This document shows positions 57,721 through 64,000 of a stretch of DNA of 64,000 nt, one piece after another. Below the pieces are notes generated by a model. The model had not been told where the DNA came from. It saw only the letters and a list, made by a program, of their open reading frames with translations, and made no database searches. The DNA lies in assembly GCA_016342755.1 (NCBI GenBank), contig JAEINS010000001.1, positions 186,001 through 250,000 on the forward strand, given 5' to 3'. Position numbers and translations under genes: made by a program. Origin of the DNA: Melioribacteraceae bacterium. Its GTDB lineage: Bacteria > Bacteroidota > Ignavibacteria > Ignavibacteriales > Melioribacteraceae. Position 1 is the first letter of the stretch. Each line of letters starts with the position of its first letter.

Positions 57721-58806
57721 ATGTCTGGGCAAATTAGCTTACAAGATATTGAATCATTTTCATCAACATTAGGAGAATGTATTAAATCTTCATTTGAAAA
57801 AAAGGATGAAGTGCTTGAAACACTTAATTTGGTTAAAAAAGAAGCAAACTTTACAAAAGATGGAGAAAAAACATTAAACCGCTTAATTAAAGAATTAAGC
57901 AGTGATATTGAAGTTTCAGATTTATTAGATGATTCCACATTTGTAGAATTGATTTCACTTCATTGTCTAATAAAATTGTCTGAGAAGGTGGAAGCAACAA
58001 TTAAATACAAATTAGGATCTACAAAATTTCCAGACATCACAATTGAAGATAAAGAAAAGAACAGATACGGTTTCGAAATTAAGCGAGTTGGAGGTGATGC
58101 CATACTGGGCAATAGCTCAACACAAACAGTAAAAAATATTGATACATTTAAAAAAATATATGCCATATCATTTTTTAACGATGGCGATACTATCCATATT
58201 TCCAACTATGAAGATTTGATATTTGATATAGAGGTTGATCACAACCCAAGGTTTCGCCTAAAAATGCAACTCGAAGACAAAAGTAATTTCAAAGAAATCT
58301 TTTCAGAAGGGAATCTGATAGATTATTATTCATTAGATCAAGAATCTCGTGAGAAGCTAGTAGCAAATTATTTAAGAAAGAAATACGCCGATAATGAAGA
58401 TCGGTGGTTTTTGGGTCAATCTACAACAATAATCAATGAATTTTTGGAACAAATTCAAAATATTAAGCTTGATCGTGAAAAAATAAGAACTTTTGTATTT
58501 TGCAATTACCCCGCTATATTCACTTTTTCAAATTATCACGATTTGAGAAAGGTAATAATGAAAAAATATAAATACATTGGTGCAGTGAAGGATATTTTTA
58601 CTGCTGGTGGTCAAGAAAACGGTTTCCCTAGAATTTATGTTCATCTGATAACATTACTCCCCCAAATTAATTCCGAACTTGAGAAAAGCAGTATCAACAA
58701 ATCAGCTTGGATCAAGGAAATTAAAGACTCTGTAATAACCGCTAGCGATTTATCTCCTGCCAAGCAGAAAGAATTATTCGAACTGGTGGACAAACATATT
58801 ACTTGA
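57721..58806 (+). CDS. Putative type II restriction endonuclease (PD-(D/E)XK)
   Basis: Protein of 361 aa with a PD-(D/E)XK active site: P104-D105, then E119-I-K121 (FPDITIEDKE...YGFEIKRVGG). No membrane segments. I do not recognise the specificity family. It precedes the C5-methyltransferase by 68 bases and shares its cassette, which is the main support for a restriction role. The start has AGAGGAATT upstream. Confidence 0.72.
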   Translation: MSGQISLQDIESFSSTLGECIKSSFEKKDEVLETLNLVKKEANFTKDGEKTLNRLIKELSSDIEVSDLLDDSTFVELISLHCLIKLSEKVEATIKYKLGSTKFPDITIEDKEKNRYGFEIKRVGGDAILGNSSTQTVKNIDTFKKIYAISFFNDGDTIHISNYEDLIFDIEVDHNPRFRLKMQLEDKSNFKEIFSEGNLIDYYSLDQESREKLVANYLRKKYADNEDRWFLGQSTTIINEFLEQIQNIKLDREKIRTFVFCNYPAIFTFSNYHDLRKVIMKKYKYIGAVKDIFTAGGQENGFPRIYVHLITLLPQINSELEKSSINKSAWIKEIKDSVITASDLSPAKQKELFELVDKHIT

Positions 58807-58832
58807 CAATGATTTCTGAAATAATAATTTTG
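58803..58832 (+). promoter_or_regulatory. Promoter of the methyltransferase gene
   Basis: TTGACA (58803-58808), 16 bases, then TAATTTTG (58825-58832), an exact TAnnTTTG. The -35 side touches the stop of the endonuclease gene. The -7 element is overlapped by the left arm of the inverted repeat at 58829. Confidence 0.6.
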
Positions 58833-58865
58833 TGTTTACAATAATAATGTATTTGTAAACACAAA
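58829..58865 (+). promoter_or_regulatory. Operator-like inverted repeat before the methyltransferase
   Basis: Perfect 13-bp arms TTTGTGTTTACAA (58829-58841) and TTGTAAACACAAA (58853-58865), 11 bases apart, between the promoter and the ATG at 58875. No T run follows, so a terminator is unlikely. Placement over the -7 element fits a repressor site, most simply for the RHH domain of the methyltransferase itself. Confidence 0.65.
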
Positions 58866-58874
58866 GGAAACAAG

Positions 58875-60014
58875 ATGGGAAGAAAGCCAGATCATAATTC
58901 GATATCAAGAAACGCAAAGCGACAAACATATCATATTCAGAATGATTTAATTGAGAAAATTAATTCTTTCTGTGACTCAAAAAGCCTAAATAAATCCAGC
59001 TTTGTAAATGAGCTGTTCTATTCATATTTCGCTAAAAAATCTGATAGTGACAACTCTAAATATAAAGTGGTTTCCTTATTTTCTGGTTGTGGCGGAATGG
59101 ATTTAGGATTTCAAGGTGATTTCACCTATTTAGGGAAAAACTATCCTGCAAGGAATTTTGAAATAGTTTTTGCCAACGATATTATGGGAGCAGCTTGTAA
59201 AACATATAAAGAAAATTTCAAACATACACCCCATATTGGTGATATAAAAGAATACCTCGACTTTAATGGGATTATTCCTGATTGCGACGTAGTTATTGGT
59301 GGTTTTCCTTGTCAAGATTTTAGTTTAGCCGGTAAACGCAATGGACTAAATTCAGAACGTGGAAGATTATATGAACAAATGAAACGGGTTATTGCGCTTA
59401 AGAGACCCAAAATATTTATAGCTGAGAATGTTAAAGGATTGTCAATTGGGGATGCTCTTGAAACAATAAAAAGGGACTTTAGCAATATAGAACCAAAATA
59501 TGAGATAACTCATTTTTTAAAAATGGCTGCTGATTTTGGAGTACCTCAGACGAGAGAAAGAATTTTTATTGTTGGTACAAGAAAAGAATATGATATATCA
59601 TTTGTTCCTCCTACAGAAACTCATTCGGCTGATGGCAATGAGGACAGAGAGCTATGGATTTCATCCAAACAAGCTATTGGTGATTTGGAATCACTAGAAA
59701 ATGATGTCCCAAATCATTCTCAATATTCGAAAGCCCGGAACTATGGCTCTCATCTACAAGGCAACAAACCTATCAAGGCAGATTATCCTAGTCCTACTAT
59801 TAGAGCCGAACACCACGGGAATATAGAGTTTCACTATTGTCTAGATCGAAGATTGACAGTAAGAGAGTGCGCAAGAATACAGTCTTTCCCGGATAACTTT
59901 GTTTTTCATAGTAGTGCCTCAAAAAACTATGTTGTTATTGGGAATGCTGTTCCTCCAGTCTTAGGATGGAATATTGCTAAAAGTGTTGAGGATTATCTTG
60001 ATAAATTGAAGTAA
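58875..60014 (+). CDS. DNA (cytosine-5) methyltransferase with N-terminal RHH-like domain
   Basis: Protein of 379 aa. Residues about 15-55 (RQTYHIQNDLIEKINSFCD, NKSSFVNELFYSYF) look like a ribbon-helix-helix DNA-binding domain. The catalytic core has all main motifs: SLFSGCGGMDLGF, GGFPCQDF (catalytic C146), FIAENVKGL, QTRERIFIVG, RLTVRECARIQSFP and GNAVPP. It would protect the cassette's recognition site. The extra domain plus the palindrome upstream suggest that it represses its own gene. Confidence 0.88.
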   Translation: MGRKPDHNSISRNAKRQTYHIQNDLIEKINSFCDSKSLNKSSFVNELFYSYFAKKSDSDNSKYKVVSLFSGCGGMDLGFQGDFTYLGKNYPARNFEIVFANDIMGAACKTYKENFKHTPHIGDIKEYLDFNGIIPDCDVVIGGFPCQDFSLAGKRNGLNSERGRLYEQMKRVIALKRPKIFIAENVKGLSIGDALETIKRDFSNIEPKYEITHFLKMAADFGVPQTRERIFIVGTRKEYDISFVPPTETHSADGNEDRELWISSKQAIGDLESLENDVPNHSQYSKARNYGSHLQGNKPIKADYPSPTIRAEHHGNIEFHYCLDRRLTVRECARIQSFPDNFVFHSSASKNYVVIGNAVPPVLGWNIAKSVEDYLDKLK

Positions 60015-60020
60015 TCTGTT

Positions 60021-60446
60021 TTATCTAGATTGATAAATTTTGAGTATTTTTAGAGCGATTTGGGCACAATTCATTTTTATTTCACTCTCCCAAAATCGCA
60101 AAACTAACCAGTTTTGTTGTTTCAATTTTTTGTTCACTATTTTATCACGACGTATGTTTCTTATGATTTTATCTTGCCAAAATTTTGAATATCTGGCTAA
60201 TTCTTCTTCAAGAGTATTTAAGCCTCTTATTTTCCAATTATTACCGTGCCAAAAATCTCCATCAACAAAGATCGCTATACGTTTCTTTACAAATACAAAA
60301 TCCGGCTTACCTTCGATTTTATATTGCTTTCTATACCTAAGTCCTAACACAAATAATTCTTTCCCCAACAATTTTTCTGGCTTGGTATTAGCGGAAGGTA
60401 TTTTAGACATAATTTTTGAGGTAATATTTTTATCTCTTTTTTTCAT
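60021..60446 (-). CDS. Vsr-like patch-repair endonuclease
   Basis: Protein of 141 aa with the Vsr layout: MSKIPSANTKPEKLLGKELF, GLRYRKQYKIEGKPDFVF, IAIFVDGDFWHGNNW, DKIIRNIRRDKIVNKKL, WLVLRFWESEI. The zinc cysteine usual in GCFWH is Asp here. Such enzymes nick T:G mismatches left by deaminated 5-methylcytosine and accompany C5-methylases. The start is the ATG at 60446; an in-frame TTG at 60470 would lie inside the attC. Convergent with the methylase gene, 6 bases apart. Confidence 0.8.
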   Translation of the reverse strand: MKKRDKNITSKIMSKIPSANTKPEKLLGKELFVLGLRYRKQYKIEGKPDFVFVKKRIAIFVDGDFWHGNNWKIRGLNTLEEELARYSKFWQDKIIRNIRRDKIVNKKLKQQNWLVLRFWESEIKMNCAQIALKILKIYQSR

Positions 60447-60449
60447 AAT

Positions 60450-60639
60450 AGCGTATAACAAGTTGCTCAAGGCGACAGCGTTTTCGCACTAGGCATTTAT
60501 GTAAATATAAAATTTGTTTTACCGTTTTGGCTTTAGTGTTAAAATGTATTTGTAAATGTAATTATTTTGCAAATAAAAGTTTATTTATCAATTTGGTATT
60601 GTTGTTATGGGCTGCGCCTTAGCAACATCGCCGTTATGT
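60450..60639 (+). other. attC site 2
   Basis: R'' AGCGTATAAC, L'' GTTGCTCAAGGCGACAGC; L' GCTGCGCCTTAGCAAC, R' GTTATGT. Both arms are identical to attC site 1, with the same bulged C and A, and the interior is also similar. Confidence 0.8.
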
Positions 60640-61209
60640 AGCGGAGGATAAAAATGGGATATCCAATAAAAACAAGTCAAGATGATTGGTTGAACAAGGC
60701 CATTGAACTTTTTTATAATAGAGTTTCCTTTGATTTAATTGATGATGGTAATTTTGATCTAAATTTAGATTCTGAAATTCTAAAAGTATTCGCTAAAACT
60801 ACTTTAAAAGAAAGTCAAATTATTTGGAGATCTATTTTTTATGTTTTCGCATTAGTTTGTGCTTACTTATTCGTAATTAGTTTTTCGGTTATATATGGTA
60901 GAGAAATTGCACAAATATTGTCAGCTCTCGGCGTGGTTGCATGCATAGCAATACCATCTTTAATGTTGAAAAGAAACAAATCTCCTAAAATTATTGAAGA
61001 GGATGGATTAATAAAAATCACATTTAAATAATGCTACATAACCCACGCATCAAAGCGACCGCAGTTACGCCCGGTCTTTTCCAATTTTTATGCGTGTAAA
61101 AAGTAGTTGTGGTAAATAAGCAGTTTAGAATAGATAGGTTTTAAATTAATTTAGGTTGTAGCGTTTGCGTCTCGTAGCTCGAAAACTGCGGCGCTTTATG
61201 CATCAGCCG
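60634..61209 (+). mobile_element. Cassette D (576 bp)
   Basis: Left end G|TTATGTAGC; its complement GCTACATAAC is exactly the R'' region of attC site 3. One gene, with GGAGG 12 bases into the cassette and the ATG at 60654. Confidence 0.72.
60654..61031 (+). CDS. Cassette-borne membrane protein, hypothetical (125 aa)
   Basis: Protein of 125 aa. A soluble acidic N-terminus (about 1-60), two transmembrane helices (about 62-85 and 89-106) and a short charged tail. Strong Shine-Dalgarno (GGAGG). No family recognised. Sole gene of its cassette. Confidence 0.7.
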   Translation: MGYPIKTSQDDWLNKAIELFYNRVSFDLIDDGNFDLNLDSEILKVFAKTTLKESQIIWRSIFYVFALVCAYLFVISFSVIYGREIAQILSALGVVACIAIPSLMLKRNKSPKIIEEDGLIKITFK

Positions 61210-61215
61210 TTATAT
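61033..61215 (+). other. attC site 3
   Basis: R'' GCTACATAAC, L'' GCATCAAAGCGACCGCAGTT; L' AACTGCGGCGCTTTATGC, R' GTTATAT. The arms pair as GCAT(c)AAAGCG(a)CCGCAGTT, again with bulged C and A at corresponding places. A second attC subtype, shared with site 4. Confidence 0.78.
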
Positions 61216-61695
61216 TGCTAAAAGCGAATTAATGGATACCGAGTTTTATGGGTAAAATAATTGTGGTTGCATTAATATTATTTGTCTTAGCCTTAATTGC
61301 AATTTCATTCTACTTTGCCCGAAGATACGCGTTAATTTGTAAAAAGTGTGATTCTAGAGCGACAAAAAGAACTGGCAATACTCGCAAAATTGAAAGGAAC
61401 AGGCGTGCATTGATTGCATCTCCTCTTCCTTCAAAAAGTTTTGAGTATAAATGTGAAAACTGTGGCTATATTTTCTGGAGTTCTATTGAAGGAATTTATG
61501 ATATTTATTAACGCAACATAACCCACGCATCAAAGCGACCGCAGTTATGCTCGGTTTTTTCGTGTTTTGAAAGTGGTTTATTGTTTGTAGTTTTTGAAAA
61601 GTAGTTCAAGTTAGTAAGTTGAATTTTTAATAAATAAATTTAGGCGTATGCGTTAAGTGAGTTCGATAAACTGCGGACGCTTTATGCATCAGCCG
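61210..61695 (+). mobile_element. Cassette E (486 bp)
   Basis: Left end G|TTATATTGC; its complement GCAATATAAC matches the R'' region GCAACATAAC of attC site 4 with one mismatch. One gene (61248). Confidence 0.68.
61248..61511 (+). CDS. Cassette-borne small membrane protein with zinc ribbon (87 aa)
   Basis: Protein of 87 aa. One N-terminal transmembrane helix (about 3-23) then a zinc-ribbon pattern CKKCDS...KCENCGY with a basic linker between. Just upstream, an 8-codon ORF (ATG 61233, stop TAA) overlaps the start ATG, which might couple translation. No family recognised. Confidence 0.68.
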   Translation: MGKIIVVALILFVLALIAISFYFARRYALICKKCDSRATKRTGNTRKIERNRRALIASPLPSKSFEYKCENCGYIFWSSIEGIYDIY

Positions 61696-61701
61696 TTAGG
61701 C
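61513..61701 (+). other. attC site 4
   Basis: R'' GCAACATAAC, L'' GCATCAAAGCGACCGCAGTT; L' AACTGCGGACGCTTTATGC, R' GTTAGGC, which is the canonical GTTRRRY. L'' is identical to that of attC site 3. Confidence 0.82.
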
Positions 61702-61711
61702 AACTAAAATA

Positions 61712-62650
61712 ATGAGTCCCTTGATAAAAATATTAACTCGTGAAGAAGAAGAATTAATTTTCAAAGCTAAAATGACTCAAATTCAGTTTTATGCTTTAGC
61801 TTTGAAATTACAAAAATCTAAAATACTTCAAGAGTTAACCTTATTAAAATATTTTAACGAATTTAAGCGAAGCTCAACTTGTGATATAAAAGAAGTTAAA
61901 AAGTGGATTGTAAATGGTTGGAATACAGAATATTTACTAAGAATAAACTTTAAAACTCTTAAAGGAGATGCTCTACGAAACTCATTACATTGGTCATTTC
62001 CACAAGCATACTATTCTGTTTATACAATATGCCTTGCTTTTTTTAAGGTAGCTGGTTTCACCGAATCAAGCCATACTTCAGTAATATCAAAAGTCGGTAA
62101 ACTTATGTATGAAGGAAAATACCCAAACGTAATTAGTTTTTTATCAGATGGGGGAATGAAAAAAATAAGTTTTACAAATATTAATAGAGTTGAACTTCCT
62201 TCAACAATTTACTTCGCAAAAACTCCCGAAGTAATAGATACTCATATATGTCAGTTCTTAAAATCTACACGCGAAATGGATTTAGATGATAGAAAAGTTA
62301 ATATTAAATGCTACACAGTTAAAGGCAAAAGAAAAGTAAATTTTTCTGAATTGGATTGGGAAAAAGTTTCACATAATCTTGGTTATACTTCAATAATGAG
62401 TTTATTATATCGAAAGAGGATTAAATCGAACTACAGAGATATAGAAACTTTTTTATGTGAAGAATTGAATGTTGATGAAGTTTATAAATATCTAATTGCT
62501 ATTACATCGTCTATAAATATAGTTCACGAATCATTTATAATGAAAGGATTAGGTGAAACACAATATATTTCACTTTATCAAAAACTAAATGATGAGATAA
62601 AAGAAATTATTTTCAAAAGAAGCTCTGCAATAAGTAAAATAATTGCCTAA
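61712..62650 (+). CDS. Cassette-borne hypothetical protein, HEPN-like segment (312 aa)
   Basis: Mostly helical soluble protein of 312 aa. Residues about 85-125 (NSLHWSFPQAYYSVYTICLAFFKVAGFTESSHTSVI, split here only for description) resemble the helix pairs of HEPN proteins, but no RxxxxH motif was located. Basic stretches surround residue 200. Function unknown; a nucleic-acid or toxin role would be speculation. The ATG is 17 bases from the cassette end. Confidence 0.65.
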   Translation: MSPLIKILTREEEELIFKAKMTQIQFYALALKLQKSKILQELTLLKYFNEFKRSSTCDIKEVKKWIVNGWNTEYLLRINFKTLKGDALRNSLHWSFPQAYYSVYTICLAFFKVAGFTESSHTSVISKVGKLMYEGKYPNVISFLSDGGMKKISFTNINRVELPSTIYFAKTPEVIDTHICQFLKSTREMDLDDRKVNIKCYTVKGKRKVNFSELDWEKVSHNLGYTSIMSLLYRKRIKSNYRDIETFLCEELNVDEVYKYLIAITSSINIVHESFIMKGLGETQYISLYQKLNDEIKEIIFKRSSAISKIIA

Positions 62651-62684
62651 TCAATAATCAAGCAACTAAATTAAAGGAGTTATT

Positions 62685-63710
62685 ATGAGTATTTATGATT
62701 TATTTAAAAACAGTAAACCTACTCCTCTTAATTATGCAGATTTAGTAAATGATGGTGTTAGAATGGCTTCCGCTGGAGATATTCACAAAGCCATAAATAA
62801 TTATAAAGAAGCTATTAATTTAGACCCTACACGGGAAGAAGCATATGCAAATCTCGCAAATGCTTATGATGACCTTAATGATTATGAAAATGCTATAGCA
62901 ATTTATGAAAAGTGCATTGAAATTAATCCTACTAATCCCAATCATTATTTTAACTTGGGAATAATCTATAATAATTTCAGAAATAAAAGTGCGTTAAATA
63001 TTTTTGATTTAGACCAACCTATTGGTCAAGTTTCAGAAAACGAGGAAAATTCAAATGCTTGTTTTTTAATGGCAACATATTTAGGAGACGAAGAAGCTAA
63101 ACGATTTTTAGAAACCAGAGAAATAGTCGTTTCATCTAAAGGGAAAATTGAACGGAAAAAACCAAATCTTTCAACCAAATTAGGTATTATAAAAGACCTC
63201 ATACTTATAGCTCAATATAAAATCGAATGGGGATTCTATCGTTCCGCGAAAAAAATCTTTACTTACGTTCTATCTGTTGACAAATCAAATAAAGATGCAA
63301 TTACTGGAATAAATGCTTGTGAAAATTATGATGAAGATATGGACACTGCTCCAAGTGAAACGAATAATAGTTTTAAAAAATTCGTAGCTGACTTAAATAC
63401 TCTCTCCTTAACTAAAAAATACAGATGTGATGTTTATAAGGAAACTGATCAAAAGTTAATAAATAACGAAAAAGGATTCATAAGAATTCAAAATGATATA
63501 GTGACTTTAGAAACAGATGATGAATCTGGCGATAAGATTTTATTTTATCCAAAAGAAGATAAATTATTTTGTAAATATGTGGTTATGAATGGAAGAATAA
63601 TGGTAGATGAAACTTTTAAAAGCGTTGAATTTCAAATGGTAGAATTTCCCAACACTAAATTAAATATTGAAGTTCAGAATGATGATGGTGATCTGGAAGT
63701 TTATTTTTAA
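62685..63710 (+). CDS. Cassette-borne TPR protein (341 aa)
   Basis: Protein of 341 aa. Residues about 15-100 hold two or three tetratricopeptide repeats (GDIHKAINNYKEAINLDPTREEAY, NDYENAIAIYEKCIEINPTNPNHY). A further helical pair near 165-215 and a beta-rich C-terminus (about 250-341) follow. The start has AAAGGAG upstream. Follows the HEPN-like gene by 34 bases, so the two probably act together. Confidence 0.75.
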   Translation: MSIYDLFKNSKPTPLNYADLVNDGVRMASAGDIHKAINNYKEAINLDPTREEAYANLANAYDDLNDYENAIAIYEKCIEINPTNPNHYFNLGIIYNNFRNKSALNIFDLDQPIGQVSENEENSNACFLMATYLGDEEAKRFLETREIVVSSKGKIERKKPNLSTKLGIIKDLILIAQYKIEWGFYRSAKKIFTYVLSVDKSNKDAITGINACENYDEDMDTAPSETNNSFKKFVADLNTLSLTKKYRCDVYKETDQKLINNEKGFIRIQNDIVTLETDDESGDKILFYPKEDKLFCKYVVMNGRIMVDETFKSVEFQMVEFPNTKLNIEVQNDDGDLEVYF

Positions 63711-63722
63711 ATTAACTAAAAG

Positions 63723-63914
63723 GTTGCCTAACAAGTGCATCAAGCCGACAGCGTTTTCGCATTCGGCATTTTTAAATTTTTCAAGGTAGTTGCTCCGTTT
63801 TGGGTAACTTGTTCGGCTTTGTTCTACTAAACAAAATTTTTTAAATCATTAATGTTTGTGCTTCTATTCGGTAGCCTTGTAATGGGCTGCGGGTTAAGCA
63901 CAACGCCGTTATAC
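63723..63914 (+). other. attC site 5
   Basis: R'' GTTGCCTAAC (GCCTAAC is canonical), L'' GTGCATCAAGCCGACAGC; L' GCTGCGGGTTAAGCAC, R' GTTATAC. The arms pair less perfectly than the others, but the bulged C and A fall at the same places. Confidence 0.75.
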
Positions 63915-63936
63915 ATCTTAAACATTCGGAGAAAAT

Positions 63937-64000
63937 ATGTCAAAAACAAAAGTGTTCTGGCTCGTATTCATCATTACAACAATTATTTCATTTATTATAG
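63937..64000 (+). CDS. Start of a further cassette gene (cut by window edge)
   Basis: ATG at 63937 with GGAG upstream, 29 bases after the last crossover point. The 21 visible codons begin MSKTKVFWLVF and continue hydrophobic, so it encodes a signal peptide or membrane helix. The array therefore continues to the right. Confidence 0.6.
   Translation, partial: MSKTKVFWLVFIITTIISFII

Larger units (their letters stand above)
57676..60633 (+). mobile_element. Cassette C (3.0 kb): restriction-modification system
   Basis: Left end G|TTATACGCT; its complement AGCGTATAAC is exactly the R'' region of attC site 2. Carries the restriction endonuclease, the RHH-methyltransferase and, on the opposite strand, a Vsr-like nuclease whose start lies beside the attC. 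Confidence 0.72.
61696..63908 (+). mobile_element. Cassette F (2.2 kb)
   Basis: Left end G|TTAGGCAAC; its complement GTTGCCTAAC is exactly the R'' region of attC site 5. Two genes: a HEPN-like protein and a TPR protein. Confidence 0.72.
47866..64000 (+). mobile_element. Integron gene-cassette array without visible integrase
   Basis: Six complete cassette-like units and the start of a seventh, all in the same orientation, each ending in an attC-like site and beginning at a G|TT crossover. Boundaries (last G of each R' box): 47866, 48280, 57675, 60633, 61209, 61695, 63908. For every complete unit the first bases are complementary to the R'' box of its own attC over 8-10 bases (one mismatch in unit 61210-61695). 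No intI is found upstream, so this is a CALIN-type cluster or a detached piece of a chromosomal integron. Confidence 0.75.

Noticed and set aside
58829-58865. Inverted repeat as a terminator of the endonuclease gene
   Set aside because: AT-rich stem without a following T tract, and it overlaps a good promoter for the next gene; an operator fits better.
60447-60470. Upstream TTG start for the Vsr-like gene
   Set aside because: It would place coding sequence inside the attC site; the ATG at 60446 gives the usual Vsr N-terminus.
60040-60492. Plus-strand ORF of about 150 codons opposite the Vsr-like gene
   Set aside because: It is antisense to a protein with recognisable Vsr motifs and runs into the attC; no domain or start signal supports it.

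Overview
The window is AT-rich, gene-dense bacterial DNA, most likely from the Ignavibacteria or a neighbouring Bacteroidota/Chlorobiota lineage. The pointers are two PorV/PorQ-type proteins beside a secreted protein with a FlgD-like C-terminal module (type IX secretion style), a TonB receptor paired with a DUF4249 lipoprotein, several promoters with the Bacteroidota -7 element TAnnTTTG, and short REP-like palindromes. Many genes still carry Shine-Dalgarno sequences. The assignment is inferred from gene content and promoter style, not from a marker gene.

Layout. 1-1.7 kb: metY on the minus strand behind a SAM-I riboswitch and terminator. 1.7-13.3 kb: a complete branched-chain amino acid operon (promoter, an Ile/Leu-rich putative leader peptide, ilvD-ilvB-ilvN-ilvC-leuB-leuA-leuC-leuD-cimA, strong terminator). 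13.3-24 kb: a DUF3667 protein, a secreted M14 peptidase, and an envelope-glycan cluster (flippase-like protein, two GT2 enzymes, NodB deacetylase, radical SAM enzyme) flanked by two paralogous outer-membrane proteins, then an M50 protease. 24-30.7 kb: a lipoprotein, a T9SS-type secreted protein, two PorV/PorQ proteins, an acyltransferase and a glycosyltransferase. 30.8-35.7 kb: SRP RNA, a RES/Xre toxin-antitoxin pair, and a hydroxyproline-dehydratase-like glycyl radical enzyme with its activase behind a perfect FNR-type box. 35.9-41.3 kb (minus strand): SixA, a DnaQ/GIY-YIG nuclease, DUF4249 and a TonB receptor. 41.6-47.3 kb: a housekeeping operon (YmdB-like phosphodiesterase, orphan adenine methylase, folD, deoC, HicB-like protein, TrmH, aroA).

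From 47.87 kb to the right edge the sequence reads as an integron gene-cassette array without a visible integrase. I find five large attC-like sites (57.5, 60.5, 61.0, 61.5 and 63.7 kb) and one short one (48.2 kb). Each has GTT-type R' boxes, long imperfect inverted repeats and recurrent bulged bases. For each of the six complete units they define, the first bases are the reverse complement of the R'' box of the attC at that unit's own end, as expected for integron cassettes. The units carry a small secreted protein; a 9.4-kb block with a TolC/MFP/RND efflux pump and a LytS/LytTR regulatory pair; a restriction-modification system (REase, a C5-methyltransferase with an N-terminal ribbon-helix-helix-like domain, Vsr-like nuclease); two small membrane proteins; and a HEPN-like plus TPR gene pair. 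A last cassette is cut by the window edge. The methyltransferase promoter is overlapped by a perfect 13-bp inverted repeat, suggesting autoregulation by its RHH domain. No tRNA, CRISPR array or insertion sequence was recognised.
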